Shown here piece after piece: positions 21,801 to 47,204 of a stretch of 64,000 nt of DNA; the stretch's first letter is position 1, and each line of letters begins with the position of its first letter. The notes beneath the pieces were generated by a model, which saw nothing but the letters and a program-made list of their open reading frames with translations, was not told the origin of the DNA and did no database searches. This DNA is from Enoplolaimus lenunculus (taxonomy: Eukaryota > Nematoda > Enoplea > Enoplida > Thoracostomopsidae). The stretch covers positions 97,727-161,726 of the forward strand of contig JASANG010003242.1 in NCBI GenBank assembly GCA_030248215.1. The letters run 5' to 3'. A program made the translations under genes and the position numbers.

Positions 21801-23727
21801 TTTTGGTTGAGGTTATGAGCAATTCAAAATGGATTAATTCAAAAACAAAATAGTTCGTATAAAACCTTGATTTCGAAAACTAATTGCACCCGAAAAAAAA
21901 TTAGTTTGAATATCGAGTCTTAAAACCTCTGGCCAATACAATGAACAGCGCCATAACATAGTATAAGCATATTCCTAAGCCTATAGCCTCAGCAATAACA
22001 TAGTCTAAAGCTTATAACTGTATTGCAGTCGCGTGGCATTTGCTAAACAGGCTTTTCAAGACTGGGCTATTTCGAAACGCAAAAGGTATCCTTCAACACC
22101 ACAAAATCTTGGATCCTTCACTGTCCTTAATAGCAACCTTACGGTTCTGCGGGCGAATACCTTTTCAGTACACACAGGCCTGTGTCAGCTCACATTGCTG
22201 TAGGACTAAAAGTTCCTCGTATACAAGGAATTTCGATGACTTACAAGCAAGGTTGAAAATTTCCTGTGGCGCAAACTGTTTCCAGGAGGGCGCATCCCCA
22301 TGGCGCCCTCTGGATACTGGTCCGAGTACACACAGATCACTTATGGTAACTCAAAAGTGGCGACTATAATAGCGTACATGGCGCTATGTAATTTAATATA
22401 CTTCTCACATAATCGGCCAAAACAACGATTTATTACGACAACCAGAACAACTGTTCCAATGATGACAATGCTTAAAATGAAACAATCGGGCGAAATTAGC
22501 TATGATCACAAAGTTATCTCGTATAATGCAATTTTATCTTGGTCAAATACACTGCTGAAAAACGGTTGGCTTAACAATTTCTTACGGTATAGCGCTATAC
22601 TTCTCGTTCAGAGACGTACAATACCGAACAGGGCAGGACGGCGCCACGCGTCAACAAATGTCTATTTCCAAATTGAAATGCAGCCCCAAGCGGCAATACC
22701 TACACGTGCGTTGTGGCACAGTGCCGGATGTAGTGAAAAACATAGAACTCAGCCCTGCACGCTACCGACGGGTACACGCGGGTCGGGAAAGAACATTTCG
22801 ATGCGAGTAAAGAATTTTAATGTGCGGGTAAAAAATTTTTAATCTTTACCCACCTAAAGTTTTCATAAGAAACGGCAAACAACCGGTCAAAATACATAGC
22901 TAGTATTCGACACAAACAAACCAGATTGCGAAGATTATAATGTAGAAAAACTTTAATTTCTAAACTGTTTTACCGTATATAAGTGGAAAATATGCATTGC
23001 ACTCCTAAGACTTGATGATAAATCGAAAATTTATTGTGGCTTTCTGAATGGCATCTGGTCAGCAATATGTCTTATTCCATTTGACCACATTCTTTGCGTT
23101 CCTATGGCTGTTATATTTTTCTTTGGTTTGGAACAATATATTTAAAAGTTTTCTGGATAATAGAACGAACCCAAAATTTGTTACATCTCAAACAAATAGA
23201 CATATTTTTAAGCCATCATAACTTAATTCAACCTGCCTGACCGGTTATAGTTCAACCACCTCATGCGGGTTTCACGTTATAACTGGGATGAAAAGACGTG
23301 TTGCAGGTAATCATATGATACTAGAATTTGAAATTTCAATTTCTTGCATTTAAGAATATACATATTTAGAGGAATATTCCATAGAAAACAAAAACGTAGA
23401 GCTAATTCACCATTCGAAATCTTACTAAGTTGTTTTTTCTTTTATTAGTGCGTGCAAATTACATTGCCCTGTATAATGTCGTGATATTTGCAGAATTTTG
23501 GATTATATCACATTCGCATAAATGTCACGTGGTATCATTTGACATACGACTACTTGTATACGATGACAACTTGAGAGCAGTGGTTTGTACGCCAATATCA
23601 TGTGACACTCACATTCTGCTGGCATACCCGCTATTTACATCACATTTCGTGTTGACGTCGATGTAACGTGAACAAAACATACTCCAAGCTGCCTCCGTTA
23701 TAACGTGAACCCCGCATACATCTCCTA
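18851..23727. other. Gene-poor stretch of old repeats
   Basis: No supported exon was found. Visible items are a CAGGGTG-type MITE start near 19809 (GGGTGTAACCGGAATTATAAA), an ATATCCGGATAT palindromic patch at about 20107-20190, a pair of direct repeats 154 bp apart at about 20720-20850 and 20875-21003, a reverse fragment of the GTAGTGACCC family at about 21036-21100, a TTAGGC-family remnant at about 21936-22030, and GGGCCCG-family copies at 21590-21720 and 22185-22330. The 180-residue open frame at 22300-22842 crosses such repeats and resembles nothing I know. Confidence 0.5.
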
Positions 23728-25839
23728 TCATCTGCCATTGGCGTTGTTTTGAGTTTTAAATGTCGTTGGCTTAATGCCAAATTCATCAAAATAAACATCC
23801 GGTAGTTCACGCTGTCCATAACGAGTCCGTAACATTTGAACGGTATTTTTGCCGTCGTTCAACTTCGCTTCATATCGAATCAGTTGTCTCCAAAATCCTA
23901 TATTTGGTGCAATTACTGAACGTTGCTTTTTAACTAAATGATACGCATCTTTCAATGTCATGCCTTGAAAACGAATTAAATAAGCCAACACAAGAGTTGA
24001 TGACCGACTGATTCCGGCTGCACAATGGACGAGGACCTTGCCGCCTGAAATATGAGCCACACAATCTTTAAGTTATAGACCCGCAAAATGGCGTCCTGCC
24101 CGAACTCCGCCTGAGACCCACACCGCCGTTATGTTTAAGATGTCCACACGATAGCAACCTACCCGAACTTGTAGTCAGCATCAAAATTTAGAGGGTCAAT
24201 ATTCAGAGGAACGAGCACAAATGTTTCATAAATTATAGTCTGAGCAAAACTTGACCATAAGAAGACAAAATTGTTTCATGATACTGGGCACATGACCCAT
24301 CCAGAGTGGGATGTGGGTAAGGAATTTTTTTGCCCAACCCGAGCTCTACCCACGCGAATAATATTTGTATCCGCTGGTTTTACCCACTCTAGAAAACATC
24401 TACCCACTATCCACCTTTTACACGCGCCAGAAGTTAAACCAGTATTTTAAAGATTACTCGTGATTTGCACTGTAATGAAGTTTTGCGTTATAGCTCCGAT
24501 GAATTTTACATCTGAATGCTTACTAGAAACAACCAAATTTCAAACTCAACTAAAAGCACAGAACTTTTGCGTTTTCAACACTCACTGACTAGCTTAGTTT
24601 TAATAGCGTATATTTTTACACTTTAACTCTTAAAGGTTTGGCGCGGGTAAAAACTGTGAATTTTTATCCCGCGTGATACAAATCTTTACCCGCGGGTATA
24701 ACCGCGGCTAAAGTTTCTTACTCAACCCACGTTGACCCGCAGGGTAGCCGCGGGTACCCGTGGGAAAGTCCCGCTCTGGACTCATCCTTGGCTACTGAAA
24801 CGGGTCTACCGGGGCGCTTACACTCAACTGGACATATAAGATAATAGGTTGCACACGTGTTTTGATTCGGTTGCTGCTTAGTGCTCGGTTAAACAATTGG
24901 CTCAAGAGTCAAAAAAACTTCGTGCTCGCAACCCTGGCTCACAATTTATGTGTTTCATTTATTCTCATGAAACGAACTCCTGGCTACAGTACGACCCATA
25001 CAGTAGACACTGTTCATGGCCATGAATGAACAGTACAAAATATAAAAATAGCCATTCAATCTTGCTTGCCATCCATGAAACCAGAAACTGTCAGTAGCAG
25101 ATGTGGTGTCAGAAAACCTACACAACGGCCAACGTAACGTATTTTAACACCAAATTCTTTCAATGCTGCCAAAGTATTCAGAAAAGATTTGTAGAAATGG
25201 CGGCCAATGTTACTTTTAGGGCCGTAACAACAGATTAAACATATTTCTAAGCCTTAGCCTAGTGTTCAAAAAAGCGTATTTCTAAGCCTAAGTCTAATCC
25301 TAAACAAAACAATGTACTCTTGAACCTATTAATCGTACTCTTTGTCAGACCCATCAGAAACTGGGACGCCAATAAAAACAAACTTTGATTGAAAAAATCA
25401 AAATTATTCTAATATAAAATTGTTCGAATGCTGTCGAAATATTCTTCGACCCAGAAACCGAAAACGAGATCCTCATACTGGTGCCTCTTATACTCCGATG
25501 TAGTTACAAGACAGTGTCGCCCTGCCAGCAGGTCCAAATTTGACGATAGTCGGTTTCCGCCTCGCCTGCCGTACCTTTATCATGAGCTTGTTTGATTCGG
25601 CGTGTTGCTTCATCAAAATAAATATCAAGCACCGCGTGTTCGTTATCATCGACTCCAATATGAAAATAATCGTCAATATCCGGTGGCGGCTGTGATCGTT
25701 TGATGTTTGTCGCATCAATAATACACGTTATACCACGAGACTTGTATACTTCCGGTTGGGCACACGTGAATCCGCCCATATAGATATTGTCAGTAATTTG
25801 TGAGCATGTATTGATAGATGAGAATATACGTTGAGCCAT
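23728..25839 (-). CDS. Atypical dual-specificity phosphatase (DUSP14/18/21-like)
   Basis: Two exons, 25839-25575 and 24044-23728, join in phase 1 (donor GTACGG, acceptor ATATTTCAG) to give 193 residues, the usual length for small DUSPs. After an N-terminal ITDNIYMGG, typical of the fold's first strand, come the acid loop VDDNEHA at about residues 63-69 and the catalytic P-loop HCAAGISRS at 95-103, with Cys96 as nucleophile and Arg102 for phosphate binding. AYLIRFQG follows, the conserved AYLM-type motif. It should remove phosphate from phosphotyrosine and phosphoserine/threonine. There is no MAP-kinase-binding rhodanese domain, so it is an atypical DUSP; the closest human relatives by motif are DUSP14, 18 and 21. 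The start at 25839 lies just upstream of the fold; an out-of-frame ATG at 25846 may act as a short upstream frame. The 1.5-kb intron carries a hAT-like element and a TTAGGC-family remnant. Confidence 0.88.
24302..24778. mobile_element. hAT-like non-autonomous element with 8-bp target duplication
   Basis: The ends CAGAGTGGGA and TCCCGCTCTG are inverted repeats and are bordered by GACCCATC on the left and GACTCATC on the right, an 8-bp duplication with one mismatch. CAGAG-type ends and 8-bp duplications are hallmarks of hAT transposons. At 477 bp it has no coding capacity. The right half is rich in CCGCGGGTA-type repeats. A related fragment is near 22775-22860. It sits in the DUSP intron. Confidence 0.75.
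25207..25320. repeat. TTAGGC-family element, decayed copy
   Basis: It starts CCAATGTTACTTTTAGGGCCG, a variant of the family end, and contains CTAAGCCTTAGCCTAG and CTAAGCCTAAG runs. The right end is not preserved. Confidence 0.5.
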
Positions 25840-25974
25840 TGTTCATTGTGAACCCTTGCCGTATTCTCATGCAAAACACTCGAAGGACTACTATACTTAA
25901 TTTACATTTGTTGTGTATTCTATAATGCTTGGATCGTGCAGATTTTCGCCACCGTTCGGCTTACGACAACGTTT

Positions 25975-26065
25975 GCCTATGCCCACAGTATGAGCATAAA
26001 CCTTTGTCTAAAGATTTCCAAAAGTCAAACGTTTAGTCTAAGCCTAAACCTTAACCTAAAATAAT
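25975..26065. repeat. TTAGGC-family remnant
   Basis: It contains TAGTCTAAGCCTAAACC and TTAACCTAAAAT. It lies just upstream of the DUSP start codon on the minus strand. Confidence 0.4.
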
Positions 26066-26219
26066 GGGAAAATGTATACATGAACCGAATGCTCGTTATT
26101 CCAATGAAAACATGATGGGGAATACAGATATATCTTGGAAATTGCATGCGAATGGAAACAGTAACAGATTTAGATATTTCTGGCGGGAAGCTCGGGCATA
26201 TACATGTCATAAAAAGGAG

Positions 26220-27045
26220 ACATTAAATGTACCGCTTTAAATAGTAGGAAAAATCCAAAATTAAAAATTTTCAGGTCAGGACATTGGCTGAGTTTTCGAA
26301 ATCTTACTTATATAATTTCAGTTGGACTTTGTATACCTGAACGGTTAATTTGTTATCTATCAGATTTTGTCAGCGGCTTAAGTATTTTACTTAACTTAAG
26401 TACGCTTTTAAAAACGACAAAATGACTAGGTAATTACTTAGTACGTACTTAAGTACCAAGTGATTACTAAAGTACGACATCAGAAACCCAACCATTTTAT
26501 TTCCAAAATTTTTCTGACAGAGAGTAAAGTTCGTACTTCCCCCACTGGATCCGTTAGTAAATAGAGACAATACAGGTCCATATGTATCCAAAATAGCACT
26601 GCTTAAGTAAAAGCAGTTTGAAAGTTCGAAAAAACTTTTCGGGTTTTTCGGTAACTTTTCTATTTTGAAACGTTATCCAGATTACCATAGCCTTCGTTTC
26701 CGCTGACTAATATTCCAAACCAAAAATCCAATTCATGAATATATCATTCGAATTGCGCGTGACGTGGCACAGTTCCGCCCTAAACTAAAACTTTCTTCCC
26801 AAACTGAGTCGAGTATTCAGAAGCTTTTATGTCCGATAGCTTCGAATAGCAGACTACGTTGCTTGAATACGACCCAAATAAAAAATTATTAATCTGACTA
26901 AAAATTTAAAAACACAACTTCCCTGCATTTAAAAACGGTTCCAAAAGCTTGCACACGAACTACACCGGACAACTTATAGCCATAACATTGGTTAACCCCC
27001 TTAACAAAGGGAAACAACCCTACTTAAAATACAAAATAATTGGCC
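26220..27045. other. Non-coding stretch upstream of the DUSP gene
   Basis: A patch of opposed ACTTAAGTAC/GTACTT motifs at about 26380-26470 could be the remains of a palindromic element. No exon, tRNA or clear transposon end was recognised in the rest. Confidence 0.4.
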
Positions 27046-27049
27046 AATG

Positions 27050-27215
27050 TAAAGAACAGAAGCGGAACAGCATTATATATAAGCTTATTCCTAAGCCTAA
27101 GCCTAAGAATGAGCATATTCCTTAGCCTAAGCCAAGCAAAAAAAATAGTCTAAAGCTTAAGCTTACTCTTTTCTAGTCTCACAGAAAAACGTTCCGCCCC
27201 TGATGTTTACATGAA
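27050..27215. mobile_element. TIR element with CCTAAG (TTAGGC) runs
   Basis: The ends TGTAAAGAACAGAAGCGGAAC and GTTCCGCCCCTGATGTTTACA are inverted repeats. The interior holds CCTAAGCCTAAGCCTAAG, AATGAGCATATTCC and TAGTCTAAAGCTTAAGCTTAC. It is the reverse-orientation counterpart of 15936-16131 and one of the best preserved copies. Confidence 0.7.
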
Positions 27216-27945
27216 CCAAATAATTAGTGGCTTGCTCTACTAACTTGGTCCCGTATATCAATGCCGAAAAAGACAGCTAAATCAACGAGAAAACTCTAGA
27301 CAATCAATACAGGAACATAAAAGATTACCCTAAATCACCGGCTTGAAACCCAACGACAAGTGCCACAAGGTTAGCAACAACCGGTACAACAAACAATCCT
27401 AAAACGTCTATAGATTGCGCATATACCAATATATGGCAATTGAACCACACAAAGTTTCCTTTTTTTATATATACAACATCTATACGTTTCCAGAAAAAAC
27501 CTCGACAACAAAAAACAACAAAACTGCTGTCCCAATTGCCTTTATACTCCGTGTTGCCGCTGTGTACACAGTAGGTGAAGAGTGTTTGAGGATGTAGTAC
27601 CTATATAAAAAGATTTAACACAAATACATCTGCTCCTGCAACTCAATTTAAAGCAGGTCCGTTTCTAACGGGGGTAACGGTGTCATAATAGCTTAAGCAC
27701 GTGATCGCCTCTCCGTCAAAACAATTATTCTACAGCGTCAGTCTGGTGCAACCGGAATTACAACTTACCGGAACCGGAATTTGAAAAACTTACCGGAAAC
27801 GGAACCGGAAAATGAAAAAATACATGCTATCTAAAAATTCATTTTATTTTTTTGTAATATTATTGGTGAAATATTCCCTAGTTGGAGATAGGTATTTACT
27901 GTATCTGCTGTATTTTAAATTTTCATAATGCACCAAGACGAAATC

Positions 27946-28385
27946 TACAGTAGTGACCCTAATAAACGGGGGGGACTGATATTTATTTGGCCTCTCCAGA
28001 GGGTCCTTACCCCCATGTTATTCGGTTACGGATTGTTATTTATTTCCACCCCGCCCTCCGCTACTGATACATATTCGGCATTGCAACTATCCGTTGAATT
28101 AAACGTTTTTTGCCTTGCATCAAAACCTTGAGCGATATGCAGTTATACTTCGTAATGTTACTTTCAAAATTTAAGCACGCTTTATAGTTTTGAACTCAAC
28201 TTTATTTGGTCCTGGAGTCCTTCGTGCACTACAATTAGGGATAATTGACATTTTTGGACACTGATTAGGGTTTAGGGACTCTATCCGCTTACGGACTCTT
28301 ATTAGGGACACGGACTCCTACTGATTGGGACTCAAAATGGGGACCCCATTTTATTACACCCCCTCTTAATCTGATCAGTACAGTA
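27946..28385. mobile_element. GTAGTGACCC-family element nested inside a hAT-like MITE
   Basis: It starts ACAGTAGTGACCCTAATAAA and ends CCCCCTCTTAATCTG..CAGTACAGTA, roughly inverted. The interior has GATATTTATTTGGCCTCTCC and, near the right side, several GGGACT/TTAGGGA repeats. Other copies are at 15055, 47571-47950 and a reverse fragment at about 21036-21100. The nesting shows it jumped after the host element. Confidence 0.65.
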
Positions 28386-28430
28386 TCTTCAATGATTTAT
28401 TATCGGCGACTGTCAAAGTTTACATACTAT

Positions 28431-28558
28431 ACTAATCAAATCTATTAATTTTTATCGTCATTTTTAGTTACATGTCTTAATTTCAACCGACCATTACATA
28501 CTATACTAATCAAATCTATTAATTTTTATCGTCATTTTTAGTTACACGTCTTAATTTC
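28431..28558. repeat. 64-bp direct tandem duplication
   Basis: TACATACTATACTAATCAAA begins at 28431 and again at 28495, and the two 64-bp units differ at about one base, so the duplication is recent. It lies in the right arm of the hAT-like MITE. Confidence 0.85.
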
Positions 28559-28665
28559 AACCGACCAAAATTTAACACCGGAATTTTTAATTTCTTTAAA
28601 AAATTACAGAAACCGAAAGCTGAAAAAACACCGGAACAGAATTCCGGTTGCACTTAGGCGTCAAT

Positions 28666-30560
28666 GAATACGTATCTACGACCAACAATAAATTTCATGA
28701 TTGAATTCTTGCGGGAATGATACTTAACGTTTTTTCTGGTGATAATATTTAAGACTAAATTTTGCTAAGGATAAAGCCTAACAAAACAGATCTTTCGCAC
28801 TTCTACGTGCGATGGTTAAACAGAAGCAGTTTAAATTGCTAGCATATCATGCTACCTCTAGAATTTAAACCAGTAAGTCCACATGTTACAAAAGCTTTAT
28901 AACTGGCCTATTAACATATCCGCATACTTTTGCCATTACGATACCACTCGGCCAAATTTAGAATCATAAAAATTTTGGCCCATATTACTTTAAGCGACGT
29001 CCAGCTTTCTTGCGCGTCTATAAATGTGTAGGTTTAGATTCTAGATTACATTTTTGCTTAGGCTTAAGAACACATTTTTCCAACGCTTAGGCTTAGGTTT
29101 TAGGAATACGCTTAATTTACTGTTACGCCTTTCAAAGTAACATTGACCAAAATTCTAGTGCAGTTCCCCCGCCGCTCATTCAATTTCCCCACCGAACTCT
29201 ACTAAATCACTCAATGCAAACCACAAAAGATACTTATACATTTAATAACGCATAACAAACAAATATCGCAACCTAAAGCAACAAAACCAAAATCATTTTC
29301 TGCACAAAAATTTATACCACATAAAATGTTGCCACAGTGCTGACCTGAAACACTTCACATAGAAAACCCGAGCATTGGCTTATATACACTTGTTGCCGCA
29401 GGCTTAACGCTTAAGCTTCAACATGAACCGTTTTGTATTCATTGTCTTGACCCTAAACTTTAAAAAGTGGAATTGTATAACAGTCTGGGATTATAATTTA
29501 CGTGCCATTTAAAATTCACAAATCAAGAACAATTTCCCGACTACTTAACACTGAACCACCACCTCATGTCTAGATGTTCCAGTTTCAAAATTATTACCGG
29601 GTTGTAAATGTTACAACGCTTGAAGGTTTGTTAAGTATGCCAATAAACCAAAGTTATACCGCTGAACTTACTAGTGAGTAATGAGTGAAATAAATGCACA
29701 TACATTTCGATAAATAAGCTAACAATAATCATAACATGAAATGAACAAAATGTTAAAGCTATAATGCGCTACAATTGCCCCTCTAGCAGCAAAATCCTTC
29801 AACAATAAATTCAAACTGTGTAAGAAAACCTCAAATAATCGGTACCGTATTCTGAAACTTAAATGGTTATCCATGAACTGTGTAAATATCTACGTATATT
29901 TTCTACGTTACAGTAACATAGAAACAAAACAAAAGAAACACAATACAATGCTTGCACTGGTGTAAACCGAACCTGCGGTTACAAAATAGCTAATGTTGTC
30001 TGTTAAAAATCTATCATACGTACGTATATGGCGCGCATAGCGTTGGAATGTGCACAACAAAATAATCAAACACAAAAGAAGGGTACAATCTGTAGGCGCC
30101 GTATATTTTTCCCACTGCTAACTAAAATTGAACAGCTAATTTTCTAGTTGTTAATTTCTACCCATGGTCACTTCGAGCAGCACCCTTCTTTCAATACTCA
30201 ATCTCGCATTTGGTAATAACAACAATTACGTTCGCAATGAATCAGTCTAGTTTCGACGCGCCTTTTGCGCCTGCACCCAAACATGACGAATTTAGTTCTT
30301 TCGCATCTTCTTGACGACACACTGTTCATTTTTTGCCAACTAAACATTCCATAAACTGTCACCATTTAAATAATCACTAGCACAAAACATACGATCTAGT
30401 ATGATGCCAAACAACAAAGTTCAGCCGTTCAGGCCAAAGCTCTCCTTCCGCTACTAACAGCAGTAAAATGAGACGGTGGGAATGGGTATAACATGGGTAT
30501 CCTGGGTGAGTAAGCAGGTCGAAAGGGCATCACGGTATGTTTACCCGACACCCCCAGAGT
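28666..30560. other. Non-coding stretch downstream of the BiP stop codon
   Basis: It contains a TTAGGC-family remnant at about 29030-29145 (TTTTGCTTAGGCTTAAG, CGCTTAGGCTTAGG). Otherwise there is no recognisable exon or element. The part nearest 30560 is presumably the BiP 3' untranslated region. Confidence 0.45.
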
Positions 30561-37844
<7,284 letters not shown>

Positions 37845-38957
37845 CGTTCTGCTTAACGTATTACGCACGTTTGAAATCTATAAAAACTAACATTGCATTC
37901 TATATGTGCCAAAAACGGTAAAAATAAGTTGGAAAAATATAAACATCCTCTACAAATCCAGAAAATACGTTCTATTTAACCAGACAATAGGTGAAACACG
38001 TTAACAAGTTAGAAACCGCGCTGCTTTGTTGCTAAATTTTTAAATTTGGCTTCGATCATGCATTTAATTTTCCATAGCAAGTTAACAGGTTTGCGTATGT
38101 AAGCATAACGCATTCTACTGAAAAATAGTGGTGTCTGTTCAGAATAAAGGTGGCGCGATGTTTGTCGTGCAGCGCCATGCGTTATCCTACACGTGCGTTC
38201 CTGTTGAACGGCGACAAACTTCTTACAAGATATAGCTGCACTTTAAGATAAGTTGGTGTTAAAAATAAACTAATAGATTCCCGCTGCATACATCGTTAAC
38301 TTAGGTTAAGCTGATTCTAACGCCAACCTCGTTGCGAAGCCAATACAAGTGTGAAGCTCAAAAAAATATCTGGGGCAGACAATTTTAAAAATGCAGAAAC
38401 CAACCGCACTTACTTTATATTAATTGAAAATATCAGCGCAAGAAACTTGATAGCAATAAAACACCGTTAAAAATTAGCTGAAACGTGAAAACACACAAAC
38501 TGCAAAAATATGACTTGAAATTCAACAATGAAAATAAACGAAAACAACAGAAAACGCTGCTTATATGTTAAGTTTGGTGAAAATTTTTCGTGTTCAATTC
38601 TGATTGGTTAACGATTAAAATGACGTTAACATTTCATCAGTACTGTGGCTTAATTTCGTTTGCTGATTGGATTACCTGCAAACGAACACGTCGCTACGTT
38701 GCAAACACATACAATTGGTTCTTAGTGGTGGCGTTGCTCCATTTTGATTGGTCAGTGGCTAATTCAGGGCGAACGAAACATACGTTTCAGAAATATTAAA
38801 TTTGATTGGTTGTGCTGCACCGAAATGAAAAATCTTGTAAACTCCGACATAGCTAGTCCATACACTTAGCAACTATAATTTTCGCGAAAAAATGATAGCT
38901 TTCAGCTGATGTAAACAAAAACTAAACCATTATCTCAATGGTGAAAACATACATCAA
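37845..38957. promoter_or_regulatory. Putative bidirectional promoter between BiP (-) and SEL1L (+)
   Basis: The 1.1 kb between the two start codons carries five ATTGG (inverse CCAAT) boxes at about 38603, 38665, 38713, 38747 and 38805. The first is preceded by CGTGT exactly nine bases upstream, which on the BiP strand reads CCAAT-N9-ACACG, one base from the ER stress element CCAAT-N9-CCACG. TGACGT lies at about 38622. Transposon ends were not recognised in this interval, unlike its surroundings. Transcription starts cannot be placed from sequence alone. Confidence 0.55.
38589..38607 (-). promoter_or_regulatory. ERSE-like site (CCAAT-N9-ACACG)
   Basis: CGTGT at 38589-38593, nine bases, then ATTGG at 38603-38607 on the + strand. 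The mammalian ER stress element is CCAAT-N9-CCACG, bound by NF-Y and ATF6; this site keeps the spacing and differs at one base. Confidence 0.45.
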
Positions 38958-44457
<5,500 letters not shown>

Positions 44458-45809
44458 TACAATTAAGTTGTTTTTTGTAGTTTGGGAGATGGCCATTCGA
44501 GTTGTTTTTAATATTAATAATAATTTGTGATATCGTGGGCGGTTTGTTCCACTGAAATGATCGTGAATACAGCTTGGGACAGTGATTTGTTGGTGTCTGG
44601 TAGATTTTGATGACATTCGGTTTTGCTGATGGCAATGATAGTCGTGGAAGTTGTTGACGAAGGAATTTTTGATAATTACAAAAGTATTGTTTTGAGTCTG
44701 TGATTTGCATAGCAGCACTAAGTGTTCAAGCTATTGCTTATATTCTCAAATAATTGTTGCACTTATATTAAGGGTTGGCGATAGGCTGTGTAAGTTTTGA
44801 ATTAAGCAGCAATGAACTTTGAACTTTTACACATGGTTCCTATTAATTTACCCTGCTACAGTGCCACAGTTCAGACTTACATGTGCAGCAGTTTATTCGC
44901 TCAAATGTTTATTACTAACTTGTTGTAGTGATAGGTGCTATACACACTTGAGAATAATCAGCGCATATGTCGGATCTATGGTTTTTAATTAAGTTATTTT
45001 GTATTCACAACAGAACTAGTGCCGCCAGATCCTTGGTTGCGTCCCGAATATTGTGTGACCTGTTGGCAGATGTTTTAAACAGATCAATAACCAATTGATT
45101 GTTATTGTATCGATAGCTCACTATAAAGATATATTTGCGTATTGACGTTTGTGGGAAAACGTAAATAAGCCACGCCAACTAGTTTTTACAATGGACGCTG
45201 TTGAGATTGGGTGGTGTTCTATGCTTGGTGAGAGACGAGTTATGATGCTGGACGGTGCCGTAAGTAACAAAATATTTCTACCGCTACTCATATTGTGCTC
45301 TATTGTTTACTTTCCTGGGTTATGTTTAATTAACAAAACGAGAGACTTGTTTATGTCGAATTTTGATGCATCACTGGTTGTCTGGTGTATGGTCACATAT
45401 TTTCGGTTGTGTTCGCAGTTTGTCGTTGCAACATTTCGTACGGGAGACGATCGTTGCTAGCCGGTGTACGGTTGACGATTTTGTGTTTTTTCATGCAACG
45501 ACATTGATTTTTGGAGCAAAAAATCTGTCAAACCACCCAGAAAAAGTAGCCAGAGAAATGAATGAGTTGTGCAGAAAACTAGCTTGCTATAAGTAGGGTT
45601 AAATAGGTATATTTGTTTATTTTTGTCTTGAGTTGGCAGTAAGCCGTAGCTCATGCTCAAGTCGCTATGATGTTTTGTGGTTTCAAATTCCGTTTTTGTA
45701 ACCACGCTATATTGTGTCGGGGGTAATTAATTTTGTTTATTTTGTTTGTGCCAAAATACCCGTTTTTTATCTGATAAATGTCTTGCATGAATTGCAAATA
45801 ATTGCGAAA
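44458..45809. other. Non-coding stretch after SEL1L
   Basis: No exon was supported. Open frames at 45149-45460 and 45363-45596 overlap each other, lack splice signals or family resemblance, and are taken as chance. The first few hundred bases are presumably the SEL1L 3' untranslated region. Confidence 0.45.
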
Positions 45810-46100
45810 ATCTGCCTCTGGCTCCGGTAGAATTTTTACCGGAGGTTTCGGTAATTTTGGCTGTAAAATTGTGCGTAATTTTACAAAATTTATCTGTTTA
45901 GCGCATTTCGTGTTGCTTTTTTCACAATTTTCAGAAAATTTTTAAAATTTTGCAGAAAATTAGCGTAAAATCAAACAACTTTATAACAACATATTGCAGA
46001 AATTGGCTAAAATTAACTAACAAACAATAATTTTTACTACCTACTTTCGCTTCACCTCCGGCTTCGGCAAGTTTCGTTGGGCTCCGGTGACGTAGCCTTC
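45810..46100 (+). repeat. CTCCGGTAGAATTTTTACCGG dispersed repeat
   Basis: About 280 bp, beginning CCTCTGGCTCCGGTAGAATT and ending CTCCGGCTTCGGCAAGTTTCG, with an AT-rich core including TTTACAAAATTTATCTGTTT. The same layout is at 47965-48255 and, more diverged, at 59630-59890. The GGCTCCGG-rich ends suggest a non-autonomous element, but no clean inverted repeat or target duplication was seen. Confidence 0.6.
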
Positions 46101-46489
46101 GACAAGCTGACTAAAAAGTGCATGTTTGCTGTCATCAACCATGTGTACATTTGAGATTTGTTGTTATTGCTGGTTAACTTTAAATTATTTAAATAAAAAT
46201 TGTTATATTGGTTTGTTTATATGGGCGGCACCGGTTAAAGTTTTTGAATTAATTTCGATTGAATTAGCATTTTCGGCGCTTAACCATTTTGTGGTGTCAT
46301 TAGTGTTGTGCAATTACCATTTTTCTGTCTGGCCGGCGGCCGCCGGGATGTTTTACTACTCTTCTGGCCGGCAATTGGCCGCCGGCCTGCTGGCGGATAT
46401 GTTTCAGGTGTCCACAGTGAGATGATATAATCTGATTACATTTATATTATTCCCTTTATTTTTGTCATAAAATATTTATGCTCCGGACA

Positions 46490-46590
46490 ATGTTACTTTT
46501 AGGGCCGTAACAGATTAAGCGTATTCCTAAAAGCTTAAGCAAAAGATGTCTAGAATGTAAGCAAACTGGGACGGTCCTAAAAGTAACGGG
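46490..46590. repeat. TTAGGC-family element, short copy
   Basis: The ends CAATGTTACTTTTAGGGCCG and GGTCCTAAAAGTAACGGG are inverted; CCTAAAAGCTTAAGC remains inside. It is the shortest copy with both ends visible. Confidence 0.5.
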
Positions 46591-47204
46591 CCTATACTCC
46601 AGTGAAAGATTTCACTATATATTTATAAGACGATGGAACCAGATCATTTGAAACGCTTTATCTCACCACAGGACCCGCCTAGAATACAACTGCAACCAAA
46701 TTAGTTTCAACTAGTGTTTCAATCTGAACATTGACCACATTCAGCTAAAACTTTTCGAATGGAAATCTAAATATGATTAAAAATATGAAATTAAGGATGT
46801 CGCAGTGTTTCTACCTTTTTTGTGATAAAAAATTAATAATTACTGGCTAACGTTCGAATCGCTCTCGCTTTAACATTTGCAAGAACTTCACACCGAAATT
46901 GTTTCAAGGAAATATATCAAGTTCTCGGCCACATGCTTTTTTGTATTTCATTGCTCGCCTGGAATGTATATTTTATAAATATGTGACATCGGTTCGACAT
47001 TTCTTGCTTCGGCACGCCGCCACGATTTCTACAACAAAATACATCTTTAAATAGTATAAAACATAGTGCCGAATCTGTTCTTTACTCAGATGCTCCCACG
47101 AAAACCAACCCTATGTAGGGTGGTCGTTAACTGTCTGACATTTTATTAACAGCCTATATTTGCCTGTGCGTCCATCACCCGGTCTCTTGTACAATCCCAC
47201 CGTA

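Larger units (their letters stand above)
27743..28657. mobile_element. hAT-like CAACCGGAATT MITE with nested insertion
   Basis: The ends CTGGTGCAACCGGAATTAC and GAATTCCGGTTGCACTTAG are bordered by GCGTCAGT (27735-27742) and GCGTCAAT (28658-28665), an 8-bp target duplication with one mismatch. Subterminal blocks are dense in ACCGGAA. A second element (about 27946-28385) is inserted inside, and a 64-bp segment is duplicated in tandem at 28431-28558. Confidence 0.75.

Noticed and set aside
22040-22842. Open frames of 109 and 180 codons on the + strand
   Set aside because: They cross a GGGCCCG-family repeat and a CGCGGGTA-rich fragment, and show no domain, splice pattern or codon regularity.
45149-45596. 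Overlapping open frames of 103 and 77 codons
   Set aside because: They are in different frames over the same AT-rich sequence, without splice signals or recognisable motifs.
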